Positions 23,401 through 35,700 of a stretch of DNA of 64,000 nt are shown here, in pieces. This DNA is from Phoronis australis (lineage: Eukaryota > Phoronida > Phoronidae), in contig NMRA01000104.1 in the NCBI GenBank assembly GCA_002633005.1, forward strand, positions 836,175 to 900,174, written 5' to 3'. Under the pieces are notes generated by a model that ran no database searches, was not told the origin of the DNA, and saw nothing but the letters and a program-made list of their open reading frames with translations. Position 1 is the stretch's first letter, and each line of letters starts with the position of its first letter. A program made the translations under genes and the position numbers.

Positions 23401-24583
23401 TGAACTGAGTCTGTTTTCCGTTGATGCGGAAAACCATGGTCGTGTTTAAAAATGTAAACATAAACTTTGCTACATGTTAGTTGCAGCAGCGCTAAAATTT
23501 TAATTTTTATGCAAAAGAACCCGAGACCAACTATTGGCACTTGAGAGGTAAACAGCCTTCTTTATATGTAAATTTATAAATTCTGCTGACTTTTCTAACG
23601 TGAAGCACCTCTTCTTACACTTAAATGAGTAAGCCCTCTTACAAGTTTTAGATTGATATTTTTACTAGGCACTCAACATGAGCCTGCCACAAAAAAGCAA
23701 AACAAGAACTTTCACGAGAGTAATTAATAGCGAATGTGGTCTGAAAACAATTAGCGCCAACAAAGAGCGCTCACCTCCACAGCTCCATAGACACAGGACA
23801 AGAGCTGGGCTGACATGTGACCCTTCCATAGAGCAGTAACACCCTCCTCTTGTATGATGACAGTCATAGCTTGTACAACACCTCGATACTTGGAATGGCA
23901 ACTCCACTTGCTGATTGGTTCCAGCTGAAGCTGCAACACATTCACAGAAATTAGTCTGGGAACACGTCATATCCTGGTGTGAGCATTGTAAAAATGGCCA
24001 GTTGCAGATTTGAGCAACTGAATGAAGGACTACTTGTAAAAATTTGATTGCGGAAGTATTTGTTAGAGCTGGGAAGAGTTAAAGACATCAGTGGAATCCT
24101 AACGTTTTCATTTAAACGCAAATGATAATTTTAACAACATGTCCTTGTCGGTTTAATCAGTGTTGATAAAAAACAACAATGAATTTAAATTGACTTGACA
24201 AGTTTCGGCATTTATTAAAACAACATCCTCAGAAGCAAAAACAGTGGCCACCTTGCTAGGCCCAACAACAAGTAATGATTGCAGACACAGTCATTTAAAG
24301 GGGAATTTAACAGTAGACTAGACTAACAAAGATGATCTGTGGTGTTCCAGTTGCTTCTGGCGTATGGAGAGCCCATGGTATGATCACTGACCATGTCTAC
24401 TGGGGCCACTGAGACTGTGGTACTGCAGCACAACTCTGTAAACTAAGTAGTTACCTGGAAACGGATTTTTAGTACATCGAGTGGCTGAGTGAACAGCCGG
24501 GTGCACCCTCCAGCAGTCGCTCCTGCCACTCCATACTCCAGTGAGCTCAGTTTAACTGGACGAGCAGCATCATAACCGACCAT
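20423..24583 (-). CDS. SLC25A19: Mitochondrial thiamine pyrophosphate carrier, 5 coding exons, 323 aa
   Basis: The coding exons on the minus strand are 24583-24455, 23930-23775, 22710-22528, 21823-21631 and 20733-20423. All have GT-AG borders and compatible phases, giving 972 bases with the stop. The three mitochondrial-carrier signatures are PLDVLK (34-39), PFDVLR (141-146) and PLDLLK (242-247). MVGYD at the start, VLRTRF-AQGEPK and KRLQVQGFEEAR match SLC25A19 closely, and the human protein has 320 residues. The protein imports thiamine pyrophosphate into the matrix across the inner membrane. As assembled, exon 1 is present a second time upstream (28117-28245) with a cut exon 2, most likely from a duplicated haplotype. 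A short ATG ATG GGT TAG reading frame lies in the 5' leader. Confidence 0.92.
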
Positions 24584-25220
24584 ATCTATTGCTGCACGTG
24601 GTGGTCTCTTCTAACCAGCTAACCCATCATCTCTGAAAAGACAACATGCTATTACATACACCAGCAATTTCAGATAGGGAGAACTGGAGAAGGGGTTCCC
24701 AATAATGACGAAGCTGACACTGACATGGAAGTGTCACTCACCAGAATGATTAGGCCAAAAAAGCATTACCCGGTCCTGGTCTGCGTGCATCAGCAGCTTC
24801 GCATTAAAACTAGAGCAAGCATAGCCTTGGTACAAAGCTGTATACTAAATATGACTACAATCTTCATGGGCCAGCACTAACTCAAAGCCTAGACTTCAAA
24901 CAGAGCCGCAGCCGGTAGTGAGGGAATTTCACCGCTGTTTTGTTGTTGAATTCTAAACCAAAGCGTTTTGGGTATTCTCTGCAGGAAACATGTCACATTG
25001 TAACAGATTCAGTTACTTGTTGTTCTCCATGCCTGTATTACTTACGAAGTATTGTATAAATGACATACAGGACACGACGCGTGGTACTCGACGAACACCG
25101 ATCAACCTTATCCGCTTCGCAACATACGCAAGCGTACCCTGGTGGCCAAGTACAAAATCATACAGAAGTAAGGAAGAGTTCAGCTCCTGGGTAGAGCGAC
25201 GACTGTGTCCAGTCCTGTAG

Positions 25221-25373
25221 CAGTGGCGGACTTAGAGGGGCCCAAGGGGCCATGCCCCTCCTAAAATTCTCCCATATTAAATTTGGTAATTCGGGGTGTA
25301 AGTGTCTGACGGCCAAATTCCTGGCTAATACTCTGTCCCGCCACCCCAACTCAAAATCCTGGATCCGCCCCTG
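25221..25373 (-). mobile_element. 153-bp MITE, CAGNGGCGGAT family (copy-1 haplotype)
   Basis: The ends are CAGTGGCGGACTTAGAGG and its imperfect inverse ending GGATCCGCCCCTG. The reverse complement matches 15163-15310 along the whole length. The same insertion is present in the second block at 28950-29101, so it predates the split of the two copies. Confidence 0.75.
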
Positions 25374-26177
25374 GTCGAGGTTTTGCAGCACTAGTTGCAG
25401 CAAAGAACAGACATTACGTGGTACGTTTTGTTTGAGTAGACTTGAGTACATGCAGCCGAAGTTTATAAAGTGATTAACTCGAACCAGTCTTCAGCCTATC
25501 GTCGCACCGAAAGCTACTTAGACACCGGTCAGCGATAACCTGTGTCCGCCCATCCACGGAGTAAACCGCGTGTTCATTATAAAATTTGCAAACAAATGCT
25601 TGCCGACTAAGCACGTTTTATGAATAAAACGGATAAAAAGGCTAATGTAGACGGCACACCCATATTAAAACCGCAAATGATTTCTTGTTTTTTCATTTCA
25701 TTCTTTTATTCATATCACGACTACAGTCGAACGTATTACTAACGTTTTTCATAAGCTCATTCATTCACACATTCCTATGAGAAAACCAACTAGTTTCCTA
25801 TCTTAAGAGTGCAGTGCACCTCAGACCAGACAAAAGCCATAAATGGGTGAAACGTCCTATGTCACGGATTTGGATCATACTATGCGTTACAGTTTACTTT
25901 CTTATGTTATATTACTAAAATGTAGTTTAAACAACTCACTCTGATATGTAGTTTAAAAGTCGGGCACATCAGTTTTCGCTCAAAATCAGTGACAAATTTT
26001 AACGTGAAATCTCATTTTTGTGTTATTGTAAAAATCATAGAAGCTACTGGACAGTGAAATAGTTTGTGTTATGGATTAACTCATCCATGGTCACATTAAT
26101 AATAATAAATAGAAATTGGAAATATTGCCTGAAATTTCTAAGGATAACGGCGTCAAAGAAGCAAAAACACAGAAAAC

Positions 26178-26620
26178 TGATAACCATTCTTTACCCCGTT
26201 GTGAACAACAATTTCTGGGAATAGCATTTCAAGCATTTTTTCATGACGATCCTTGGAAAGAACGCAAACTGAAACGCGACTATTGTAATATCAGTTGAAT
26301 TGAATGCAATCAACCTTGAGTAGTACAAGAGAACGTCTGTATACGTATGTATTTATCGGATAACGATTCTTTACCCTGCATTGAGAACAACAACTCCGAG
26401 GAACAGTTTTCAAGCATTTTAGTTCTTGACGATTCTTGGAAAGAGTGTAATCTGAAACGCGACTGTTGTGATGCCGGTTGAATTAAATGTAACCAACCTT
26501 GCATGTATTTATCTGATGACGATTCTTTGCTCTGCATTCAGTACAACAATGCGATGCATAGTTTTCCATGCATTTTTTCATGACGATTCCTGGAAAGAAC
26601 TCAAAGTGACACGCTTCGAC
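26178..26620. repeat. Three ~156-180-bp tandem monomers
   Basis: Monomers begin at the phrase TAACCATTCTTTACC (26181), TAACGATTCTTTACC (26361) and TGACGATTCTTTGC (26517). Each continues through GAGAACAAC-, TCAAGCATTTTTTCATGACG- and GGAAAGAACGCAAACTGA-like text. The array is diverged and short, resembling a satellite fragment. The other block carries the same array at about 29911-30345. Confidence 0.7.
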
Positions 26621-27540
26621 ACTCAGTAACAGTAGCATAGAATATGCATTTGAAAACTGCACTTGTTAGATATTGTCACTCAACAGATGTTTGTATGCAT
26701 TATATATGACTTTTATTCGCCAGTAAGGAAGTAAGAAAGTACGTGATCTAGTTTTTGAAATCCGGCACATTCTCGTGTCTCTCATTAATGTCGGAAACTA
26801 AGGCAAAGAATTCTAGATCACGCATCCACGGGTATTTGTCCAGCCTATAAAACCTTTTCACGCCGGTGTTGCAGCCCTCAACCCAACACTTAATAATTCG
26901 TTAGCATAGGAAGAACTAATAGAGTAATGCTACCCAGAAAAACTTGAAGAATCAGACAACAACAAATAAAAGTGAAAGTCCAGTGGCTCGAAAACGAGGC
27001 AGCAAATGTGCCTGACGAATGTTTACGGCATTGTGGGTAAATACAGCTAGATTCGAATGTCGTTGTGTAATCCGGGACTGCCCTATTGCCAAGAACCGCA
27101 AGTAAATAGTACTAACTGTATGTTTTAATTCTACTAGTTATATGCTTCGACCGTACAGTTAATAGCGGAAAGCGATTGAGAAACAATTCTAATAAACTTC
27201 AGCACTCAAGTAAATAACCCCGGCATGAATCCTGAAGGTTACTGGAGTGACTCCAACACTGACTTATTCAGTTCTGACAGTGGCGTTATTTTGAACTCGG
27301 GAGACGATTTGTGTGCGTTAAAATATTGCCCTTCGTTATTCATAGGATTCACAAAGGATTGCAGGTGATACTCAAACATTATACTAAGACCGTAAGTTAT
27401 TTTTAGAAATGCCATTGCTTGAGAGAACGCTTGTTAGCTGTCCCGCCGGTTTTCGGAGGTAGCGCAGCTTAGAAAACTTTAAAAAAGTCACTCAGCTACT
27501 TTGAAATTTGTACAGACATCTTAGCCGAGTACAGAAATTT

Positions 27541-27541
27541 N
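27541..27541. other. Single ambiguous base (assembly join)
   Basis: This is the only n in the window. It sits exactly at the boundary between the two near-identical 3.7-kb blocks, so it probably marks a contig join and not a sequenced base. Confidence 0.9.
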
Positions 27542-28245
27542 CAACACCTCGATATTTGGAATGGCAACTCCACTTGCTGATTGGTTCCAGCTGAAGCTGC
27601 AACACATTCACAGAAATTAGTCTGGGAACACGTCATCCCCTGGTGTGAGCATTGTAAAAATGGCCAGTTGCTGATTTGAGCAACTGAATGAAGGACTACT
27701 TGAAAAAATTTGATTGCGGGAGTATTTGTTTGAGCTGGGATGAGTTAAAGACATCAGTGGAATCCTAACGTTTTCATTTAAACGCAAATGATAATTTTAA
27801 CAACATGTCCTTGTCGGTTTAATCAGTGTTGATAAAAAACAACAATGAATTTAAATTGACTTGACAAGTTTCGGCATTTATTAAAACAACATCCTCAGAA
27901 GCAAAAACAGTGGCCACCTTGCTAGGCCCAACAACAAGTAATGATTGCAGACACAGTCATTTAAAGGGGAATTTAACAGTAGACTAGACTAACAAAGATG
28001 ATCTGTGGTGTTCCAGTTGCTTCTGGCGTATGGAGAGCCCATGGTATGATCACCATGTCTACTGGGGCCATTGAGACAGTGGTACTGCAGCACAACTCTG
28101 TAAACTAAGTAGCTACCTGGAAACGGATTTTTAGTACATCGAGTGGCTGAGTGAACAGCCGGGTGCACCCTCCAGCAGTCGCTCCTGCCACTCCATACTC
28201 CAGTGAGCTCAGCTTAACTGGACGGGCAGCGTCATAACCGACCAT
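27542..28245 (-). pseudogene. SLC25A19: Second copy of SLC25A19 exon 1 and truncated exon 2
   Basis: The exon 1 copy (28245-28117) keeps the ATG, all 43 codons and the donor. The exon 2 copy starts correctly at 27596 but is cut by the ambiguous base after 55 bases. It is not a separate functional gene: either it is the 5' end of the other haplotype's allele or a partial duplication. Confidence 0.8.
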
Positions 28246-28444
28246 ATCTATTGCTGCACGTGGTGGTCTCTTCTAACTCCCTAACCCATCATCTCTGAAA
28301 AGACAACATGCTATTATATACACCAACAATTTCAGATAGGGAGAACTGGAGAAGGGGTTCCCAATAATGACGAAGCTGACACTGACAAGTGTCACCACCA
28401 GAATGATTAGGCCAAAACTAGAGCAAGCATAGCCTTGGTACAAA

Positions 28445-28541
28445 CACAGGCGTCCTCAGCTTCTGATCGTCCCCAATACACTACATCTTGTAGTATTATA
28501 TGTAGTGTATTGGGGACGATCAGAAGCTGAGGACGCCTGTG
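28445..28541. mobile_element. 97-bp palindromic MITE with 8-bp target duplication
   Basis: Two perfectly inverted 42-bp arms (28445-28486 and 28500-28541, outer end CACAGGCGTCCTCAGCTTCT) flank a 13-nt loop. Both sides carry GGTACAAA (28437-28444 and 28542-28549). The other block has a single GGTACAAA at the matching place, the expected empty site. The 8-bp duplication suggests a hAT-like mobiliser; this is inference. Confidence 0.93.
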
Positions 28542-28949
28542 GGTACAAAGCTGTATACTAAATATGACTACAATCTTCATATTGCAAGCTGGCTGGCTAG
28601 GGCCAGCACTAACTCAAAGCCTAGGCTTCAAATAAAGGCAGCCGTAGTGGGGGAATTTCACCGCTGTTTTGTTGTTGAATTCTAAACCAAAGCGTTTTGA
28701 GTATTCTATGCAGGAAGCATGTCAAATTGTAACAGATGCAGTTACTTGTTGTTCTCCATGCTTGTGTTACTTACGAACTATTGTATAAATGACATACAGG
28801 ACACGATGCGTGGTACTCGACGAACACCGATCAACCTTATCCGCTTCGAAACATACGCAAGCGTACCCTGGTGGCCAAGTACAAAATCATACAGAAGTAA
28901 GGAAGAGATCAGCTCCTGGGTAGAGCGACGACTGTGTCCAGTTCTGTAG

Positions 28950-29101
28950 CAGTGGCGGATTTAGAGGGGCCCAAGGGGGCCATGCCCCCCTAAAATCCTC
29001 CCATATTAAATTTGGTAATTCGGGGTGTAAGTGTCTGACGGCCAAATTCCTGGCTAATACTCTGCCCCGCCCCCCAACTCAAAATCCTGGATCCGCCCCT
29101 G
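28950..29101 (-). mobile_element. MITE, CAGNGGCGGAT family (copy-2 haplotype)
   Basis: Counterpart of 25221-25373 in the second block, with the same ends and only minor substitutions and indels. Confidence 0.75.
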
Positions 29102-29910
29102 GTCAAGGTTTTGCAGCACTAGCTGCACCAAAGAACAGACATTACGTGGTACGTTTTGTTTGAGTAGACTTGAGTACATGCGGCCGAAGTTTATAAAGTG
29201 ATTAACTCGAACCAGTCTTCAGTCTATCGTCGCACCGAAAGCTACTTAACACCGGTCAGCGATAACCTGTGTCTGCCCATCCACGGAGTAGGCGTGTTCA
29301 TTATAAATTTGCAAACATATGCGTGCCGACTAAGCACGTTTTATGAATAAAACGGATAAAAAGACTAATGTAGACGGCACACCCATATTAAAACCGCAAA
29401 TGATTTCTTGTTTTTTCATTTCATTCTTTTATTCATATCACGACTACAGTGCAATGAACGTATTACTAACGTTTTTCATAAGCTCATTCATTCACACATT
29501 CCGATGAGAAAACCAACTAGTTTCCTATCTTAAGAGTGCAGTGCACCTCAGACCAGACAAAAAGCCATAAATGAGTGATACATCCTATGTCACGGATTTG
29601 AATCATAGGCTATGCGTTGCAGTTTACTTTCTTATGTTATATTACTAAAATGTAGTTTAAACAATACCTACTCTGATAAATAGTTTAAAAGTCGGGCACA
29701 TCAGTTTTCGCTCAAAATCAGTGTCAAATTTTAACATGAAATCTCATTTTTTGTGGTATTGTAAAAATTATAGAAGCTACTGGAAGTAAAATAGTTTGTG
29801 TTATGGATTAACTCATCCATGGTCACATTAATAATAATAAATAGAAATTGGAAATATTGCCTGAAATTTCTAAGGATAACGGGGTCAAAGAAGCAAAAAC
29901 ACAGAAAACT

Positions 29911-30345
29911 GATAACAATTCTTTACCCCGTTGTGAACAACAATTTCTGGGAATAGCATTTCAAGCATTTTTTCGTGACGATCCTTGAAAAGAACGCAAA
30001 CTGAAACGCGACTATTGTAATGTCAGTTGAATTGAACGCAATCAACCTTGAGTAGTACAAGAGAAGGTCTGTATACATATGTATTTCTCGGATAACGATT
30101 CCTTACCCTGCATTGAGAACAACAACTCCGAGGAACAGTTTTCAAGCATTTTTTCTTGACGATTCTTGGAAAGAGTGTAATCTGAAACGCGACTGTTGTG
30201 ATGTCGGTTGAATTAAATGTAACCAACCTTGCATGTATTTATCTGATGACGATTCTTTGCTCTGCATTGAGAACAACAATGCGATGCATAGTTTTCCATG
30301 CATTTTTTCATGACGATTCCTGGAAAGAACGCAAACTGACACGCT
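29911..30345. repeat. Tandem monomers, copy-2 counterpart
   Basis: Three monomers matching 26178-26620, with starts near TAACAATTCTTTACC, TAACGATTCCTTACC and TGACGATTCTTTGC. Confidence 0.65.
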
Positions 30346-31275
30346 TCGGCACTCAGTAACAGTAGCATAGAATATGCATTTGAAAACTACACGTGTTAGA
30401 TATTGTCACTCAACAGATGTTTGTTTGCATTATATATAAATTTTATTCGCCATTGTCACGGAAGTAAGAAAGTACGTGATCTAGTTTTTGAAATCAGGCA
30501 CATTCTCGTGTCTCTCATTAATGTCGGGAACTAAGGCAAAGAATTCTAGATCACGCATCCACGGGTATTTGTCCAGCCTCAGTATAAAACTTTTTCACGC
30601 CGGTGTTGCAGCCCTCAACACAACACTTAATACTTCGTTAGCATAGGTTGAACTAATACAGTAATGCCACCCAGAAAAACTTGAAGAATCAGACAACAAC
30701 AAATAACATATGAAAGTCCAGTGGCTCGAAAACGAGGCAGCAAATGTGCCTGACGAATGTTTACGGCATTGTGGGTAAATACAACTAGATTCGAGTGTCG
30801 TTGTGTAATCCGGGACTGCCCTATTGCCAAGAACCGCAAGTAAATAGTACTAACTGTATGTTTTAATTCTACTAGTTATATGCTTCGACCGTACAGTTAA
30901 TAGCGGAAAGCGATTGAGAAACAATTCTAATAAACTTCAGCACTTAAGTAAATAACCCCGGCATGAATCCTGAAGGTTACTGGAGTGACTCCAACACTGA
31001 CTTATTCAGTTCTGACAGTGGCGTTATTTTGAACTCGGGAGACGATGTGTGCGTTAAGATATTGTCCTTCGTTATTCGTAGGATTCACAAAGTCTTGTAG
31101 GTGATACTCAAACATTATACTAAGACCGTAAGTTATTTTTAGAAATGCCATTGCTTGAAAGAACGCTTGTTAGCTGTCCCGCCGGTTTTCGGAGGTAGCG
31201 CAGCTTAGAAAACTTTAAAAAAGTCACTCAGCTACTTTGAAATTTGTACAGACATCTTAGCCGAGTACAGAGATT

Positions 31276-32726
31276 TTATCGCTTACTTCTCTCCGAGCCA
31301 GTTCTAAATGTCGTCTGCTGGCATTTTCCTCCTCGATAATTCTACGTTTCAAACACTCACTGACGCCTTGCTATGCGAGGCTACCTAATTTTATAAGCAC
31401 TTCCTTGTGATGGTCACGTGATACATTTTCCAATTCCCACTATAAAAAGGTTTATTTCGATGCTCCGAAACTGTTATCCGTTCCTAACTACGTCAAAAAT
31501 CCACAGAAGTTTGGGGGGTTACAGTGGTCAATTTTCTGAGTTGAAAGTTGTTCGTCTTTTGTTAGCCATCCCGAATCCATCTCAATATTTCATTAAGATA
31601 TCCGAAAATTAGATGCCCTTTTTTGACAGTTATATAGGATTCAATCTTTATTGAAAATTATGGACCTTGAGGATGATGACGACACATGGTCTTTCTTCAA
31701 TAGTCATTCGAGACATTAAATTTTTTGGTCAACTTGCCTATCTATTTGCCTCAAAATTCTTAATTTAACATGCTTTTTGTCAACAAAATAACATTACCCT
31801 TACCTTCATGGGCGGCGCACCATAGGGGATAGGGGGCTGTGGGGCTATAGCCCCACTTCTTCAGTGCTAGGTCGCACATGATCTATAGGCCGGGCGGTGC
31901 ACCACAGGGGGGGTGAGGGGGCTTTAGCCCCCTACTTTTTTCAGTGCTGCGCCGCCCATGACCTTGCTGGTTAAGTTGAAACAGGTTGAAAACTAAATTT
32001 ATGACTTCTTCTGAACATCAAAGACGGTCCAGGTATTTTTAATTACTGAAATGTACTCATTAGGTATATAGCAGTGTGATTTTAGTATTGAGCTTATTTT
32101 ACTCCAATTATGATCTATTTTTCCTCGTTTCATTGGTTCAATGTGACCAACAGTGTTTAAAATAATGTGCTTGTTTTAATGCCCGATGCAATGTTTTTGC
32201 TGATAAATGGCGCATTGTACTCGAAAAAATTTTTTCCGGCCAAATTCATTGGCAACTTGGCAAAATGTGCAACTATAAACGCGGAACCTTGAAGAGTACA
32301 CCTGTGAATGAGGTGGAAAACACCTATTTGCGGGGTAAAAATGCTCACCCTACAGCCCAAGCCCACTGCACCTACCCGAGCTAGCCTGTCAGCAACCCCG
32401 AGTAGCGGCAGCATATATGAGGCACCTGCCTACCGCCTCGGCGGCGGGACCTCTCTGTGCGTTTAGTTTTCCCAGAGGTAGAACATAAGGGAGAAAACAA
32501 AAAACACACCTCCTCTATCCACATGTCATCCTGGTAACTCTATTGTCATTGAGTAATTGTTGTGTTTGCACTAGAGGCCAACTAACAGGTCTTAAAGAGG
32601 AAATTTCACCTCATTGCAAAGTGTTGTAACGTCATAAATTTTTTTTATTCTCGTGTGGCAGGAAAGACCACCGTAAGTTAAACCAGGCGCATGCGCTGTT
32701 GTTTCCCGGTCTTTCACGTTTTCAAG
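31276..32726. other. EIF3B: Region upstream of EIF3B
   Basis: Should contain the EIF3B promoter. No TATA box is evident close to the start codon. A pyrimidine-rich GGTCTTTCACG 14-24 bp before the ATG could be a TCT-type initiator, typical of translation genes, but this is a guess. A MITE lies at 31807-31960. No other exon was found. Confidence 0.35.
31807..31960. mobile_element. 154-bp dimeric MITE with CATGGGCGGCGC ends
   Basis: Left end CATGGGCGGCGCACCA, right end CTGCGCCGCCCATG, with ACCTT on both sides (31802-31806 and 31961-31965) as a possible 5-bp target duplication. Inside, a unit of about 75 bp (GGGCGGYGCACCAYAGGGG to TTCAGTGCT) is present twice head to tail. No coding capacity. Confidence 0.6.
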
Positions 32727-32734
32727 ATGGCGGA
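32724..32734 (+). promoter_or_regulatory. EIF3B: YY1-like motif over the EIF3B start codon
   Basis: AAGATGGCGGA spans the start codon and equals the AAGATGGCGG core bound by YY1 near the 5' ends of many animal housekeeping genes. It also forms a strong Kozak context. YY1 use is inferred. Confidence 0.4.
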
Positions 32735-35700
32735 GGACAGGGCAGAGAGTGGAGGACGCAAAAAGTCTAAAAAAGACGACGAAAATGGTGTAGAAAACGG
32801 CTTTGACGAAGAGCCTGATTTTTCAGATCCTCCAGGTTACGTTGATGACATAACCGACGAAGGTAAGGATGAAATATTTAGTCTAGTGTTCTCAGTATGA
32901 TCGGGTTTCGCCCATGCAAAAGCCTGGCTGACCACTCGGCGGACTCAGCTGCGATCTATTCTTTTCTTTGACAACGACATCTTCGATTTATGCAGACAAT
33001 TACAGAATATAACACTTTGTTTGATTGTTCACTTAAACCATCTTCGTTTACAATATAATGCCAAATCTGCGCACGTGCGTAAATCTGATATTAAGTTCTG
33101 ACTTTCGTAACAGATGTTTTTTAAAGTGTTACCCAACACCATTTTCGAGTAAGAAATTAGACTTGGGATCGCTAGTTTAAACCATAGGCCTACTAAAATT
33201 TTGGAAGCTGCTACTGCCATAATCTAATGAGCCGCTAACTTTTTATTGGCCATCTCGTATAAAGGGGTGCTAATAATCATGATTAAATGGATAACTACAT
33301 TTGAAGAATAATTTTCCACTAAACTATTTATGAGACTTGTGACTTCAAACCGAAGCTATCAATAATAGGATTTTGGGAGTATGTAAAATTCAACTGTGTG
33401 CCAGATCAAAAATTGAGTGCCACCTGTACAAAATAATTCACTTGAGATAAAAACATCTTGTGTCCCAACTTTCCAAAACAACCCTGCAATATTTATTAAT
33501 GGAGTGATGGTGTAAATTTAGTTTTGAATGCTGTTAACGTTATTTACTAGCTATTTTTATTTATGGGTCCCCATGCAGCACAACGTAATAATATGTTTGT
33601 TTATTACATCTAGGTATCTGCAACGTGATTACACATGCACTGCACATGCTCAGTTTGAGGCTGCAAACTTTTGTATTCAGTGATTGTCTGGTTCCTTAAT
33701 GAGAACTGTTGCACTGTCTTATATAAATGTTCTAGTTTTGAGCTCATTTTTACAGCTTTTTGATTTGGTGAAAACAAAGCTTGCAAAACGGTACTAAAAT
33801 CAAATTCTTGTTGGAGTTAGCAAGCATCAACATATGTCAGCCTTGGCCTTGTACAACCTAAGCTTTTTCACGAATAGTGCCTTACCCTAGCTAAACCATC
33901 TACGTACGTTGCGTACCTTTCAAGTGCAGAAGGAGACCACTGATGTCTTTGATTCACTCCTTCTCAAATATATGTTTCCGTAAATGTTAGGCTCCTTCAT
34001 TCACATGCAGATGTATTAGTCAACATCTGTGACTGGACACAAGACCTCTGTAAATTTGCGCCCATGCTGAAGAAGGTAGTTCACCCCTTGGAACACAACA
34101 CAAGTTTGACTTAATTTTGCAAATCAAAAGGTTACCTGAAGTAGTTACAATATCCTAATGAACCAAAACATAGCACCAGGTGTGCAAAAAGACAGAGTCG
34201 GATGATAATGGAAGTGACTGTGAACATTCTGCCTTGGTATTGTTTCTGAGTTTGGTTGTTCTGTTGACTCGTATTGTTCTGTTGACTGTCTAATTGTTCT
34301 CTTCTCTGTTTAATTGCTTAGATGACTGTAAAATTGTTCTGTCGAAACAAGTTTAAAGATCAGGCCTGGCATCATTTTATCGACATACGCAAATGTCATA
34401 GTTAATATCCGATTGCATTGGTTCACAAAGAGGAAAATATGTTTCTATTTTCCAGAATTGCTCGGAGACTTGTTACGTAATAAACCTCACGAAGCAGATG
34501 GAATAGACTCCGTAATTGTTGTTGATAACATCCCTCAAGTGGGACCTGAACGGCTCGACAAGTTGAAACATGTCATCCGCAAGATCTTTTGCAAGTTTGG
34601 CAAACTTGTTACTGAACATTATCCTGAGGATAATGGGAAAACCAAAGGGTAAAGTGTTTAACTGATATTGTCCGGTTGATATCAATGCTTACTCAACTTT
34701 GTCTTTTATCTTCTCTTGAAAGGGGTTTAAAAGCAATGGCTAAACAATGGTCTTGTCAAATTTCGTAAGTATAGCACAGTGCATGAAATACACAGCTGAT
34801 TTGTGTGCGTCAATAAAATAATTGCTAATTCTTAAATTTCAGTTACATCTTCCTTGAGTATGACAGTCCTCATCAAGCCAACCAAGCAGTGAAAGCCACC
34901 AATGGCTATAAGTTGGACAAGCAACATACTTTCATTGTGAATTTGTTTACAGAGTTTGAGAAGTAAGTACTCTCCTACAACAATAACTTTCATGGTCTTT
35001 GTTTTAAATGGACGCAAATTGGAGAGAATTTAAGCACTGCACTGCTGTTGGTTTTCAAATGCTTTCTGAGACAGTTGTTGGCTCGTGGACATCCAGTGAC
35101 ATCGTTGAAAACATGGAGATATGGGCTGCGTTCAGTAAATGCCGTGAATTTACGGAGTAAAGCTATACTGATCATGTGCTTTGATTGTAGTGCATGGCAA
35201 TATCTTACCAAGCATTTTGTTGCAGCAGAAATGTTCCTACTGATGAGAGCTTGGCTGTTGTGTTTTTTATAGGGAACGGAATTCTGCCATTCCCCCGAGT
35301 GTTAGATTATTTCTGTGCTGCCTCAATATCTACCAAGCTTTAGAAATGATGTCATCAAATTTGAGAGATTTGTTCCTATTGATGCATAGATGACGATCTT
35401 TCGGCAGCTCTGAATACTGCTATCTCCCTTGGTGACAGTTCATTTTTGTAAAAAATATTTCCAAGTTCTTTAAGGGATCGTCACTGCGATGTACGCAGTG
35501 GGCATATACACACATCCTGTATTGCTTTTGTGAAATTCACAGTACAAACGATGTATAAGAACGCTTTCAACTGAGTAAATAATGGAGTGGTGTAATGATT
35601 AAATAGACTAAATTGTGGTCAGTGCCAGTGTTTAAAGTTAGTGATATTATTATGTATGTTTACTACAAGCACCAGGTTTGTCATTACAAGACTTGCACAT

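Larger units (their letters stand above)
23877..27540. repeat. Tandem block, copy 1 (3.66 kb)
   Basis: This block begins inside carrier exon 2 and is nearly identical, base for base, to 27542-31275. Differences are scattered substitutions and short indels, a 49-bp stretch (24761-24809) present only here, and absence of the 97-bp palindromic element found in copy 2. It ends exactly at the ambiguous base 27541. Confidence 0.95.
27542..31275. repeat. Tandem block, copy 2 (3.73 kb)
   Basis: Begins CAACACCTCGATATTTGG, within the carrier's exon 2, and repeats copy 1 through CCGAGTACAGAGATTT. Unique sequence then continues. It has its own copy of carrier exon 1, the MITE and the tandem monomers, plus a 97-bp palindromic insertion. 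Confidence 0.95.

Noticed and set aside
27542-28245. An independent second carrier gene
   Set aside because: Exon 2 is cut at the ambiguous base and exons 3-5 are absent; it is a duplicate of the 5' end only.
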